Of a DNA stretch of 64,000 nucleotides, positions 9,165 to 18,986 are shown in pieces. Numbering within the stretch: the first letter of the stretch is position 1; each line of letters opens with the position of its first letter. This stretch comes from Mucilaginibacter segetis (lineage in GTDB: Bacteria > Bacteroidota > Bacteroidia > Sphingobacteriales > Sphingobacteriaceae). The position numbers were made by a program, and so were the translations under genes. Where the stretch lies: positions 1,922,001-1,986,000 of the forward strand of contig NZ_JAEHFW010000001.1 in NCBI RefSeq assembly GCF_016522075.1. The letters run 5' to 3'. The notes beneath the pieces were generated by a model. It saw nothing but the letters and a program-made list of their open reading frames with translations, made no database searches and had not been told where the DNA came from.

Positions 9165-9662
9165 ATGGAATTTAAGATTACGGATGCCACAATTCAAACT
9201 ATTTTATTAGGATCAATGGCCGGTATGCGTACAATGTATGCTCCTGCGGTTATCAGTCATATATTAAGCAGGCATCCTGATAAGAATATACAAGACTCTG
9301 ACCTGAGTTTTTTACAATCCATTACCACTTCAAAAATTTTAAAAGTATTAGCCTTAGGAGAATTGATAGGAGACAAGTTACCTCAAACACCTGCCCGCAT
9401 AAAACCGATATCTGTTACGGCCCGCCTTTTATCCGGCTTGCTTGTAGGCTCAAGCATATATAAAAGCAAAGGTAAAAATAAATTAGGTGGAGCGTCAATA
9501 GCTGCTGTTGCGGCTTTAGTCTCTACATTTAGTATATATTTTTTACGGAAAGCAATAGGTAAAAATACACGCATACCCGATCCGTTCATTGGAGCCATCG
9601 AAGATGCGTTAGTAATTTACCTTGGAATTGAACTGACCAGGGTTTATAATTCAACATTGTAA
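9165..9662 (+). CDS. DUF4126-family membrane protein
   Basis: A 165-residue integral membrane protein that resembles DUF4126 proteins. The N-terminal AGMRTMYAPAVISH, the central LGELIGDKLPQTPAR and the following ARLLSGLLVGSS are the conserved blocks I recognise. There are about four hydrophobic segments and glycine-rich turns. The biochemical role of the family is not known. It stands alone, upstream of a TetR gene on the same strand with an 81-base gap, so co-transcription is possible but not shown. Confidence 0.75.
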   Translation: MEFKITDATIQTILLGSMAGMRTMYAPAVISHILSRHPDKNIQDSDLSFLQSITTSKILKVLALGELIGDKLPQTPARIKPISVTARLLSGLLVGSSIYKSKGKNKLGGASIAAVAALVSTFSIYFLRKAIGKNTRIPDPFIGAIEDALVIYLGIELTRVYNSTL

Positions 9663-9743
9663 TATCATCTTTACTTCTATACTTACCATTTTACTGTTTT
9701 TTTGATAAGTTTGTTAAAAAAGTCAGGATTTTATAAATTAGGA

Positions 9744-10358
9744 ATGAGTTCAGGTAGTGATCAGCAAGATGTAAAGCGTGAAAAAATTTTAGAAGCTTCT
9801 TACCAGCGTTTTTTACATTACGGATATTCTAAAACAACCATGAACGAGATAGCGGGTGATTTGTCTATGTCGAAAGCGTTGCTTTATTATTATTTTCCGG
9901 ATAAAAGTGAATTATACCTGGCAGTAATGCGTAAACTGGCTGGTGATTATCTCGGTATGTTAGAAGCAAAATTTGATCATTTTACTGATTTAAAGGAAGC
10001 GTTTTTATTTCAGGTAAACACCCATCATAAATTTATTGTAAATAATTATAATTTTTTTGATGCGTTAAGGCTTAATGAACAGAATCTTCCGGATAATATA
10101 TGGAGTATAGTAAATCAGATTCGTGAAGCCGAAACCAAACTACTCGCAAACACAATAAAAGCAGAAATAGAAAAAGGACACATAAAACATGTTGCCAATC
10201 CCGAAGGAATAGTAGATGTATTTTTAGATGCTTTACACGGAATTAAGGTGGGTAATATGTCTCAAAAAAAAATGGGTTTTCCGCAACGCGAGCATCTGGA
10301 GCTTATACATGATAAGCGATTGTTATTAATTGATATTTTTGTTAAAGGTTTAAGGTAA
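9744..10358 (+). CDS. TetR/AcrR family transcriptional regulator
   Basis: Regulator of 204 residues with an N-terminal TetR helix-turn-helix (YGYSKTTMNEIAGDLSMSKA then LLYYYFPDKSELY, residues about 24-60) and a helical ligand domain. The frame is open to a TTG at 9702, but a perfect -7 element (TAAGTTTG, 9706-9713) covers that region, so the ATG at 9744 is preferred. No efflux operon follows; the convergent neighbour is an OsmC-like protein whose stop is only 6 bases away. The target genes are not evident. Confidence 0.88.
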   Translation: MSSGSDQQDVKREKILEASYQRFLHYGYSKTTMNEIAGDLSMSKALLYYYFPDKSELYLAVMRKLAGDYLGMLEAKFDHFTDLKEAFLFQVNTHHKFIVNNYNFFDALRLNEQNLPDNIWSIVNQIREAETKLLANTIKAEIEKGHIKHVANPEGIVDVFLDALHGIKVGNMSQKKMGFPQREHLELIHDKRLLLIDIFVKGLR

Positions 10359-10363
10359 TTATT

Positions 10364-10768
10364 TTAAAGTGAGGTATTTATAAGTATTTCACCTGTAAGT
10401 ATTTTATGAATCGGGCATCCGTTTGCAATAACCACTAAGCGCTTTTTTTGTTCCTGTGTTATATCTCCTTTAAATTCAAGTTTGTTTTCGATTATAACAC
10501 CGTGATCATTTCTGACCAGTTCAAGATCTATTTTTATTTCATCAACTACCCACATTTTCCTGTCAATGTACATCCTTAGTGTAATTACCGTGCAACTGGC
10601 CAGGCTTGCAAGCAATAAATTATAAGGAGACATCCCTGTATCGTCTCCACCATCTGCTAATGGCTCGTCAGCTATTATACTATGTTTACCTGCTGTAATA
10701 ATAGTTTGGTATTTGACACGACTTATTTTAGCGGATAACTCACCTACAACTCTTCTCTCTATACCCAT
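10364..10768 (-). CDS. OsmC-family peroxiredoxin-like protein
   Basis: Cytosolic thiol peroxidase-fold protein of 134 residues. Two conserved cysteines are visible, in SLASCTVITLRMY (peroxidatic position) and in ANGCPIHKIL (resolving position), each with the expected neighbours. In the family these reduce organic hydroperoxides, with electrons from lipoylated proteins or thioredoxin. It lies directly downstream of a small membrane protein gene (23-base gap) on the same strand. The window has a second, distinct OsmC protein at 19568. Confidence 0.88.
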   Translation of the reverse strand: MGIERRVVGELSAKISRVKYQTIITAGKHSIIADEPLADGGDDTGMSPYNLLLASLASCTVITLRMYIDRKMWVVDEIKIDLELVRNDHGVIIENKLEFKGDITQEQKKRLVVIANGCPIHKILTGEILINTSL

Positions 10769-10791
10769 AATTTAAATTGATCCACTTCAAG

Positions 10792-11196
10792 TTAGTCCTG
10801 ATCCAAATTAAGCATCGTCCAGTTGTTTTGGTTAGATGCCGCCCCGCCATTATATTTAAGGGTTATACGGAACTTCACATCACTGTTTTCGCCATTATCA
10901 TCTTTTGATGTATAAGACGACCGGATAACGTATACGGAGTCTGACTTTTTTGCAAATTGATATTCACTGTCATGAAAACTGATACTACCGGAACGCACAG
11001 TAGGCGTAATAAATTCTTTTGCAACGCCATAAGCTGCGTCACTGTCAGGTAAACCACTAAATGAGCTAAGTGATCCTGTAAATGCAAACTTTATTAGTAC
11101 AACAGCAAATATTATTACAAATACGACTACAACCCACCCCATTTTTTTGGCAGATTTTTTCTTAGCTGTTTTGTCAATTAAAATATCCTTTTCCAT
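10792..11196 (-). CDS. hypothetical single-pass membrane protein (Coa1-like layout)
   Basis: A 134-residue protein with a lysine-rich N-terminus, one transmembrane helix (residues about 19-38, valine/isoleucine rich) and an extracytoplasmic domain of about 95 residues that includes SFHDSEYQFAKKSDSVYVI and SDVKFRITLKYNGG. I do not recognise the family with certainty; the arrangement resembles small proteins with a beta-rich cystatin-like outer domain. It is the upstream partner of the OsmC gene. Function unknown. Confidence 0.7.
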   Translation of the reverse strand: MEKDILIDKTAKKKSAKKMGWVVVVFVIIFAVVLIKFAFTGSLSSFSGLPDSDAAYGVAKEFITPTVRSGSISFHDSEYQFAKKSDSVYVIRSSYTSKDDNGENSDVKFRITLKYNGGAASNQNNWTMLNLDQD

Positions 11197-11228
11197 GGTT
11201 TATAACTATGGCGAAAGATATTATAAAA

Positions 11229-12269
11229 TTAGTAAAAATCATAGCATCTTGTTGAACCATAAAATTTAGGTGAGGAATTTGTTCTGGATGGGAGCGTAGT
11301 TTGATAGCCAATACTCCCCTCTGTTGTACCGCTGGTATTACTGTAATTTAAACCATGCCCGGCAGGTACATCATGACTTATACCTAAGCGTACTTTTTCT
11401 CCACCGTCACGATTAATTATCAGATCAAAAATAAATGAAACCACCACCGCACTTGGGCCGCCTACACCTCCGCCACGATACCACAAGCCGGCATTTACGT
11501 TATTATGTTTGTATTGCATGCCGATATTTAAGGATTCAGCAGTAGACTGTTTATAATAAACTATCGAGGGTATAACATAGGTACGTTCGTAATCATATAC
11601 GTTATCATCACGAGTGAGGTTTATACGATAACTCGCATGCCCTGTGCCACGGATTGGTAATTTTGCCGGCACTCCGGAAAAAGATTCATTCGGGCGGTTA
11701 ATATGCTGTGCGGCAAAACCTATATTTAAATTCCCTGATGACAGGTTTATTCCGGCACCGGAGTCGAAATAAAATTTATTATTAAATAATGGTTGATCGG
11801 CAATTGATGTAGACCCTGGAATGTACCCCAGTCGTGGATCAATCTGATCACTAAAAACGAGCTTGCTCCAATCTACTGATCGGTTAGTAACTCCGGCCTG
11901 CAGGCCAAATGATAGCACGAATGCATCAGATCCAACGCTATAGGAATAGATTCCCGAAATATTATTTTTATTCAAATATGCAGAACCTTCACTACTCCGG
12001 GTGAATAAAATGCCCACACCTCCGGCAAACTGAGGCACATTCAGGTCTACTGAAGCCGATATATACGATAAATTACCTGTGACTGAACTGTATTGATTGC
12101 GATAAATTAAATTCATCCTCAGATCCGCCGGGAACTGCCCGTTTAACGCGGGGTTAAGATAAAGCGGGGAATTAAAAAATTGCGAATACATATGATCCTG
12201 TGCCACAACCCCAGTACTGGTAAACAAGCTCATGATAAATAAAAAACAAAATCCTTTTATACCATTCAT
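11229..12269 (-). CDS. PorP/SprF family type IX secretion system membrane protein
   Basis: Outer-membrane beta-barrel protein of 346 residues with a signal peptide (cleavage near GVVAQ, residue 24) and the family N-terminus MYSQFFNSPLYLNPALNG, followed by alternating beta strands and aromatic girdles. In Bacteroidetes, PorP/SprF-like proteins are encoded beside type-B sorting-domain cargoes and are thought to receive or anchor them at the cell surface. Here the gene starts 4 bases after the stop of a CHU_C-domain giant protein, so the two form one operon. The specific pairing is inference from this position. Confidence 0.93.
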   Translation of the reverse strand: MNGIKGFCFLFIMSLFTSTGVVAQDHMYSQFFNSPLYLNPALNGQFPADLRMNLIYRNQYSSVTGNLSYISASVDLNVPQFAGGVGILFTRSSEGSAYLNKNNISGIYSYSVGSDAFVLSFGLQAGVTNRSVDWSKLVFSDQIDPRLGYIPGSTSIADQPLFNNKFYFDSGAGINLSSGNLNIGFAAQHINRPNESFSGVPAKLPIRGTGHASYRINLTRDDNVYDYERTYVIPSIVYYKQSTAESLNIGMQYKHNNVNAGLWYRGGGVGGPSAVVVSFIFDLIINRDGGEKVRLGISHDVPAGHGLNYSNTSGTTEGSIGYQTTLPSRTNSSPKFYGSTRCYDFY

Positions 12270-12273
12270 CCCC

Positions 12274-15200
12274 TTACCTTATTAAGTGTATAAACCCCGT
12301 TCTTTTTGGCAACGAATTATTGTAGGACATACCCTTCCATTCTGTGCCGTTAATAAATTTAGCAGTTGCCTGCCATATATAAACACCCTGTGGCGCAGGC
12401 GAACCTTTAAAGGTGCCATCCCAACCTTCTACTGGTTCACCTTTTTCACTTAGTTCAGATGTTTGCCATATTAGTTGTCCCCATTTGTTGTATACCTGTA
12501 AGTTCCAGCTTTCAATACCTGAACCTTTGGCTCTAAAGGTTTTTAATTCTTCGGCATTGCCGTCAGGCATAAAGGCATTCGGTAAATAAAGCTGACCTGG
12601 TACGCCGGTTATTTGTACGGTATGTGTTATACTGCTGTCGCATCCTTCGGCATCGGCAACTAATAAAGTAACTTTATACGAGCCGGTATCGGCATAAGTA
12701 TGTCCGGGATTTCGGGTAGTAGATGTCTGGCCGTCGCCAAAACTCCATTGCCAGCTAACCGGACTACCTGTAGTTTGATCAACAAAAGAGAAATGATAAT
12801 TAGGTATAGCAGTCACACTATCCGGCTCAATAGAAAAATTTGTGCCTGGAGGGGCTTTTACATTTATTAAATCAGTTTTAGTGATTATATTACTGCAGCC
12901 TGTAGCCAAATTAATAACTGTTAACTTTACACTATAAGGTGAGTTTTTAAACGTGTAGGTATGAGTTGGTGGCGTAAATATAAAGGAATGAGGACTGCCA
13001 TCCCCAAAGTCCCATTCATAACTTAACGAAGAAGCCGGAGTATCGCCATCATCAGCTGTCAAGTTTGAAAAGTTTACATTAATAGTTTTACACCCCGATT
13101 TTACATCTGCATCAAAATCAGGAACAGGTATAGGTGCAACATCAATACGAATTTTAGGATCAGATTCTATTGATGCACATTCATTTGATGCTGTTATGGT
13201 TACATAATATGTACCCGTATTAGTAAAGGTGTAAGGCTGTTCATCAAAACCTCCCTGTATCTGATCTACTAAATCATTATTATCATTATATATTTTATAC
13301 GCAAAGTTTATACCTCCGGATGAGTTATTTACAAAAATAACATTGAACGGAGCACAACCCTTTCTTATATTATCTTTTACAAACATCTGCGGCACAAATG
13401 TGGCGGGCGAAATAGTAATAGGTATATGATTACTTTCCGCAGTATTACCACAAAAATCTGTAGCCGCCATATAGAGCGTAAATGTATGTGCCCTATTGGT
13501 GGTTATCGGATCAAATGTTACCGGAGATTTATCCGTTTTTGTAATTTTTTGTATCAAATTGTCCCCGTCATATACATAAAAATCATATTGCTTGTTATTC
13601 CCTGGTGATACGTTTTGCACACTTATAGCGAAATCTCCGCAACCCTGTAATTGATCAGGTAAAATATTTGCTATTGGCACCGCAGGCCTTACGGTAATAT
13701 CAATTGTTACAGCAGATCGGCTAACACAATTCTGAGGTAAAGTGAGTGATACTGTATAAACTGTGTCCTTACCATCAGTACGTGGTTCAAAGGTATGTTG
13801 TGGGTTTAACTCATCCGATAGGGGGCTACCATCTCCAAAGTCCCAGTTAAATATAGTTCCTGAAATTACAGAGGATGTATTAGTGAATTGAACAGTAAAT
13901 TGGCCGCAATCGTCACTTTTATCAGAAGTAAAGCCAGCTATTACATCAGGGGCATCAGTTACCACTATTTCATCGCTGCTATCACCACATGGCGCTGTTC
14001 CTTTTATTGTCCAGGTGAATTTGTAAGTATCACCTCCGGCTAAACCTGTAACCTGTGTTTGTGGATTTGCAGGATCAACTATGTTGACGGTTGGCCCAGC
14101 AGTTTGTGACCATATCCCAGGATCGGGAGAGGGGTCATTCCCATTAAGTGTAATTGTTGTCGCATTACAAATAGTAGTATCGCTACCTGCATTAGCGGGT
14201 GTAACAGGCTGATTTACAATCACACTTGCTAATGATGATGTCTGTATACTGCAAACTCCGTTTTGGACTATCGCCCGGTAATTAGTAGTTTGAGTTATAT
14301 TAAAATAATTTAGCGTTGTTGTATTGTTAGCAATAGGCGTCCAATTAACGCCATCGGTTGTCGATTCCCATCTTACTATATTCCCTACTTGACCAGATAA
14401 AGTAAGCTGCCCTGCGTTAGAACCTGAGCAAACAAAAACACTACCCGTTACCGCACCCGGCACCGTTTCAGCGTCAACCGTTATTGTTACAATATTAGTG
14501 GTAGGGGGGCAGGTTGGTGCGGCAGTAATTGCCCATTGAAACTGATAAACATTGTTGGGCAAAAGACCATTTACCACAGCATGAGGGTCAGTATCATCAG
14601 AAAAGGTTACACCACTCTGTCCCGAAACCACCGTCCATTTCCCTGAACCCGGTGAAGGGTCGTTTCCATTTAATGTATAGGTTGTGGTATTACAAATTTC
14701 ATCGTCCGGTCCGGGATTTGATGGCAATGGAAGAGGTTGAACGGTAACTGTGGCCGTAACCGGGCTTCCCGTACAGATTTCATTATATGGGGTTATAGTA
14801 TATGTCACGGTTCCTGGTACGGTGCTATTATTAACCAAAACATCCTGTATACTTCCATCTGTAATTGGAGTAGTCTGATTAGTATTACCACTTATACCTG
14901 TAGATGCAGTACTTGTCCAAATATATTTTGTGCCAGACACATTGGATGAAAAAATAATATTTGCAGGTTGATTGCTGCATATTTGCGGGCTTGACGGCAC
15001 TGCAGTTATCGCAGGAATAAACTTAACCGTTACTTTCAGATCAAAAGGATTTCCCGGGCAACCATTGGTTGTTGGGGTGATGGTATAGGTAATAACAGCA
15101 TCTGTAGTTCCGGTATTATTTATTATATCATTAATAGTATTTCCGCTACCTGTGGCATTAAAACCTGAAGCGTTTCCAGACGTAAGACTGGTTACCCAAT

Positions 15201-17448
15201 GAAAATTTGTGGCCGTATTGTCGGCAGTTATCACATAGTGAAAATTCTGACCATCACAAGCAAATTCCGCAGCGGAACTGGTAACATTTGCCTTTTTTAT
15301 TATGGTGATGATTACATTACTGGTGATCACATTACAGGGAGGCGCTAATGAAGTATTAACCTGTAAAGAAAGTGTAACTGTACCCGCACTTATCTCAGCA
15401 GATGAAGGTATGTATCCACTGTTCAGATCATTCCTACCCGTAGTAAAAGTACCTGTACCACCAATCCATTGAAAACTATTGTACGCTCCATTAATTGAGC
15501 CCGCTAATGTAGCCTGATCGCTTTCGCAAATCTGTTGAGCTGGCCCGGCCGAGACATCAGGAGCTTGCTGAAACGCTATTTGCTGAGAATCAGAAGCAGT
15601 ACCACATCCGTTTTGATGGATAACTGAAACAGTGTAAACTGCATAATCGTTAAATAATATTTGCGGGTATTTGCTATTGGCATTGGTACCGCCTGCAAAA
15701 CTATACTGACCCCCGGTAACCGTCCATGTATACGTAGTGGGTTGTGTTTGCTGTGTTCCGGTCAATTGGGTTTTAGTAACATTAGCATTCGAATCAAAAG
15801 TAAGTGTTTGATTATTACCACAGACCAAACCATCAGGAGATAATATTGCGGTAGGTGGTGAATTTACATATACTGTCTTTTTTGAAGAAAGCACAGTTCC
15901 GCAACTGGCTGTACTAATACTTAATTGAATGTCATAAGTTCCGCTTGCACTAAAAATGAAATTTGGGTTCGCGCTATTTACAGTAGTACCACCACCGTAA
16001 CTAACAGGAGCCGGACCGGTAATTATCCATTTATATACATTACTTGCATTGCAATTAGCATCAATAACCGATGTATTTACGGGCGTAATGCTATTTGTTC
16101 TGCATATTGTAGTTGCTGGTAAATTAAATGAAGGTTTCGGTGGATTCTGTATACAAATATTTTTTGTAGCATCCTCCGCATCGCATAAACCATTATTATT
16201 TTGTAAATGCAAGGTTACAGTATGTATACCAGGTATTGTAAAAGTATATTTAAATTCTGCTGTTACAGGTTGATTAACCGCAATAGTTTGTCCGTCAACC
16301 ATCCATGTATAACGCGCATCCACGTTTGCGCAATCATCAGCTGTACTATTCGGATCCTGACCAGGTACTGAGCTGTTGCCAAAAACTACTTCCGTATTTA
16401 TACATGCGGCATCAGGTGCAACAAATTTATTTTGTGGTGGTGCAATAACTTTTGCATAACTGGTTACAGGAGTACCTAAAGTGCCACAATATGGACTAAC
16501 CGGTTGCAGGTTTACCTGAAAAACATTCTTTTGTCCATTCGCCGTATTACCGCAAGATGATTTTATGTAAGCATGATCTATTTTACCCCCGGAATTAACG
16601 ATATCACAAATGGTTAAAGTGCTTATAGTACCATCTCCCCAGGAGATAGAGTAAGTTAAACCCGGGAAATTATACTGAATGCCATTTGGCGAACTCACGT
16701 CAACATTATAGGAGAGGCTATTTTGTCCGTTTAAACAAACCGAGTTACTGCCAGTTACACCAAAATTATTGTTTACAACATTATTGATTAGCATATAACC
16801 TTTGGTACCCACAATTCCACCTTTTACTGCTTTAACAGTTACTGTATAATTAGCGGCGTTTGCAACAAAATTGCCGTTTAATGGAATGGTACCTTCACTT
16901 ATTTGTGAAAATTCATTATAAAAATTAGCGGTTGCTGTGGCACCTGCAGTTGATTCATTAACAAAAGGGTAGGAAGTTCCATCCGCACCAATACATGAGC
17001 CGAACACTTCGGGGTATGCAGGATCTATTGCCTGTGAACTTGCCCCCGCTACAACACCGGTAGTATTATTTATAGTAAAAGCCGCTGAAGCAGAACTTAT
17101 TACAGAAGGATTTGTAGACAAAATCCTTACCTTATAACCACTGCCCGCCGGCGTTCCCGAAGGGATTACCCCATTTACTACTGAAGCATAAAAACCTGTG
17201 AACGAGCCAATTTTAGTTTGTGAGGCAAAGCTACCGTTGGCATCAGATAAATAAAGATTAAATATGTTATTGGTATTTATGCAACCGGATGCAGTACTAA
17301 TTTGAAAAGGGACTGCAATTGTAGATCCTTGGCCGTAAGGTCCGGGGTCAATATTAGTAATGGTTACTGTTTGAGCAAATGTATCAGCTAAAAAAATGAA
17401 ACAGAAAAGCGATAACAATGCTAATATTTTTGTAATCTTTCTATCCAT
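12274..17448 (-). CDS. giant PKD-repeat surface protein with T9SS type-B (gliding-associated) sorting domain
   Basis: A secreted 1724-residue protein. A signal peptide (residues 1-26, ending ADTFAQ) is followed by Ig/PKD-type beta repeats; at least four show the WxFGDG-type core (ISWGDG, WDFGDGSPLS, WDFGDGSPHS, WSFGDGQTST). The middle contains cysteine-bearing repeats with ICxxxxxTLNG. The last ~90 residues are the type-B sorting domain: LYLPNAFMPDGN, NKWGQLIWQT, GWDGTFKG, PQGVYIWQATAKF. I chose the ATG at 17448 because it is preceded by AAAGGAG and starts a normal signal peptide; the upstream start at 17529 lies in a hairpin. Likely an adhesin or matrix/gliding protein at the cell surface. 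Confidence 0.94.
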   Translation of the reverse strand: MDRKITKILALLSLFCFIFLADTFAQTVTITNIDPGPYGQGSTIAVPFQISTASGCINTNNIFNLYLSDANGSFASQTKIGSFTGFYASVVNGVIPSGTPAGSGYKVRILSTNPSVISSASAAFTINNTTGVVAGASSQAIDPAYPEVFGSCIGADGTSYPFVNESTAGATATANFYNEFSQISEGTIPLNGNFVANAANYTVTVKAVKGGIVGTKGYMLINNVVNNNFGVTGSNSVCLNGQNSLSYNVDVSSPNGIQYNFPGLTYSISWGDGTISTLTICDIVNSGGKIDHAYIKSSCGNTANGQKNVFQVNLQPVSPYCGTLGTPVTSYAKVIAPPQNKFVAPDAACINTEVVFGNSSVPGQDPNSTADDCANVDARYTWMVDGQTIAVNQPVTAEFKYTFTIPGIHTVTLHLQNNNGLCDAEDATKNICIQNPPKPSFNLPATTICRTNSITPVNTSVIDANCNASNVYKWIITGPAPVSYGGGTTVNSANPNFIFSASGTYDIQLSISTASCGTVLSSKKTVYVNSPPTAILSPDGLVCGNNQTLTFDSNANVTKTQLTGTQQTQPTTYTWTVTGGQYSFAGGTNANSKYPQILFNDYAVYTVSVIHQNGCGTASDSQQIAFQQAPDVSAGPAQQICESDQATLAGSINGAYNSFQWIGGTGTFTTGRNDLNSGYIPSSAEISAGTVTLSLQVNTSLAPPCNVITSNVIITIIKKANVTSSAAEFACDGQNFHYVITADNTATNFHWVTSLTSGNASGFNATGSGNTINDIINNTGTTDAVITYTITPTTNGCPGNPFDLKVTVKFIPAITAVPSSPQICSNQPANIIFSSNVSGTKYIWTSTASTGISGNTNQTTPITDGSIQDVLVNNSTVPGTVTYTITPYNEICTGSPVTATVTVQPLPLPSNPGPDDEICNTTTYTLNGNDPSPGSGKWTVVSGQSGVTFSDDTDPHAVVNGLLPNNVYQFQWAITAAPTCPPTTNIVTITVDAETVPGAVTGSVFVCSGSNAGQLTLSGQVGNIVRWESTTDGVNWTPIANNTTTLNYFNITQTTNYRAIVQNGVCSIQTSSLASVIVNQPVTPANAGSDTTICNATTITLNGNDPSPDPGIWSQTAGPTVNIVDPANPQTQVTGLAGGDTYKFTWTIKGTAPCGDSSDEIVVTDAPDVIAGFTSDKSDDCGQFTVQFTNTSSVISGTIFNWDFGDGSPLSDELNPQHTFEPRTDGKDTVYTVSLTLPQNCVSRSAVTIDITVRPAVPIANILPDQLQGCGDFAISVQNVSPGNNKQYDFYVYDGDNLIQKITKTDKSPVTFDPITTNRAHTFTLYMAATDFCGNTAESNHIPITISPATFVPQMFVKDNIRKGCAPFNVIFVNNSSGGINFAYKIYNDNNDLVDQIQGGFDEQPYTFTNTGTYYVTITASNECASIESDPKIRIDVAPIPVPDFDADVKSGCKTINVNFSNLTADDGDTPASSLSYEWDFGDGSPHSFIFTPPTHTYTFKNSPYSVKLTVINLATGCSNIITKTDLINVKAPPGTNFSIEPDSVTAIPNYHFSFVDQTTGSPVSWQWSFGDGQTSTTRNPGHTYADTGSYKVTLLVADAEGCDSSITHTVQITGVPGQLYLPNAFMPDGNAEELKTFRAKGSGIESWNLQVYNKWGQLIWQTSELSEKGEPVEGWDGTFKGSPAPQGVYIWQATAKFINGTEWKGMSYNNSLPKRTGFIHLIR

Positions 17449-17517
17449 CAAACTCCTTTTTTGCATGGGCAACACCACTGCTAAAATAACATAATTGTTA
17501 CACATCAAGTGAGTGAA

Positions 17518-17548
17518 GCTATTACTCAACCAATGGTTGAATAATAGC
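17518..17548. other. hairpin in leader of the giant T9SS cargo gene
   Basis: Near-perfect inverted repeat: GCTATTACTCAACC (17518-17531) and GGTTGAATAATAGC (17535-17548), one mismatch in 14, with a 3-base loop. It lies between the SpmAB stop (17619) and the cargo start (17448). A perfect minus-strand -7 element (TAAATTTG, 17584-17577) just upstream of it would put the hairpin in the 5' leader of the cargo mRNA. It could instead end the SpmAB transcript, but the U tract in that direction is poor. Confidence 0.5.
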
Positions 17549-17618
17549 TTTTACGGAAAATTTATATCGCGTGTTGCAAATTTAAGGACGTTGAAAGACT
17601 TTTTTTATTGGCCTATAG

Positions 17619-18857
17619 TTAACCAAAAAACAGGTAAGAAATTAATATTGCGGCAATAACACCCGCCAAATCGGCAATCAAACCGGCAGGTATAGCATAT
17701 CTTGATTTTTTAATACCAACCGAGCCAAAATATAAAGCGACAATATAAAAGGTAGTATCTGCCGAGCCGTTAAAAACCGATGCTAAGTGCCCCGCAAAAC
17801 TATCAGGTCCATAAGTTTGCATTGTACTTATCATCATTGCTTTTGACCCCGAACCACTTAAAGGTTTCATGTAAGCCACAGGCATAGCATCTACAAAACG
17901 GGTATCCAGATTAAACTGATTGCAGGTCCATTTTAAACCTTCGTTTAAATAGTCAAGCGCACCACAGTTTCTGAATACACTTATAGCTACCAACATAGCC
18001 ACCAAATAAGGAATTATTTTTACTGAAGTTTCAAATCCTGCTTTTGCACCATCTATAAAACTTTCAAATACGTTTACCTTTTTACGTATGGCTCCTAAAA
18101 TGAAAATGACAGGTATGGTAAACAATAATAAATTACTGGATACCTTTGACACTGTAGTAATTTGCTCTTTATCTAACTGGGTTGTAAAAAACCACACCAA
18201 AGCTGTAACAAATAATGTTAACCCGCCTAACCAGCTTATAATAACTCTGTCTAACAGATTGATTTTTTGTTTAATGGCCACAGCTAACATTCCAACTACC
18301 GTGGCAACATAGGTGGCTATGATACAGGGAATCAATACATCAGCCGGGTCTTTTGCATGTAATATAAAGCGTTGGGCAATAATGGTTACGGGTAATAGTT
18401 GCAGTCCTGAGGTATGTAATACCAAAAACATGATCTGTGCATTTGATGCAGTTTCTTTATCCGGGTTCAATTCCTGTAAGCTATCCATAGCTTTAAGACC
18501 AAGGGGAGTAGCCGCGTTATCAAGTCCTAATAAATTAGCAGAAAAATTCATCATCATTTGCCCAGTAGCCGGATGATTTTTGGGTACTTCCGGAAAAAGA
18601 CGATTTAAAAAGGGGCCTACAATACGCGACAAAAAATTTATTGCACCAGCCCTTTCACCAATATTTAATATACCCAGCCAAAGCGCCATATTCCCGATAA
18701 GGGGGAGGGCAATATCCATAACAGACGATTTGGATGAATCGAACATGCCATCAACCAATAACTTAAAGGCATCGGTATCCCCTAAAAAAACAAGTTTAGC
18801 AAGCGCAATTACAAAAGCGATCACAAAAAAAGCTATCCAGATATAGTTAAGGGCCAT
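17619..18857 (-). CDS. SpmA/SpmB fusion, nucleoside-recognition (Gate) domain membrane protein
   Basis: Inner-membrane protein of 412 residues with about 9-10 hydrophobic segments. The N-terminal half resembles SpmA (NFSANLLGLDNAATPLGLKA, a typical SpmA sequence) and the C-terminal half resembles SpmB (KPLSGSGSKAMM and VFNGSADTTFYIVALYFGSV), each with a Gate domain. In Bacillus these are separate spore-maturation proteins; in Bacteroidetes the fused form is common although the bacteria do not sporulate, so the name says nothing about sporulation here. The transported substrate is unknown. It stands alone between the T9SS operon and a small secreted protein. Confidence 0.88.
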   Translation of the reverse strand: MALNYIWIAFFVIAFVIALAKLVFLGDTDAFKLLVDGMFDSSKSSVMDIALPLIGNMALWLGILNIGERAGAINFLSRIVGPFLNRLFPEVPKNHPATGQMMMNFSANLLGLDNAATPLGLKAMDSLQELNPDKETASNAQIMFLVLHTSGLQLLPVTIIAQRFILHAKDPADVLIPCIIATYVATVVGMLAVAIKQKINLLDRVIISWLGGLTLFVTALVWFFTTQLDKEQITTVSKVSSNLLLFTIPVIFILGAIRKKVNVFESFIDGAKAGFETSVKIIPYLVAMLVAISVFRNCGALDYLNEGLKWTCNQFNLDTRFVDAMPVAYMKPLSGSGSKAMMISTMQTYGPDSFAGHLASVFNGSADTTFYIVALYFGSVGIKKSRYAIPAGLIADLAGVIAAILISYLFFG

Positions 18858-18986
18858 AAAAGTGTTAAAGGCCTCAAGATAATTTTTTTTGAATAATTTA
18901 TAACGAATTAAAAATGTTTTAATTCAAATTATGCAGTTGCTATCTAAATAAAATAACAATTAACTTATATTCAATTAAATGTGATA

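Noticed and set aside
12274..17448. Phage tail or RHS/toxin identity for the giant gene
   Set aside because: PKD cores, type-B sorting domain and the PorP/SprF-like neighbour all indicate a T9SS surface protein; there is no toxin domain or YD repeat.
17619..18857. Sporulation function of the SpmA/SpmB-like gene
   Set aside because: No other sporulation gene is in the window and the fused form occurs in non-sporulating Bacteroidetes.
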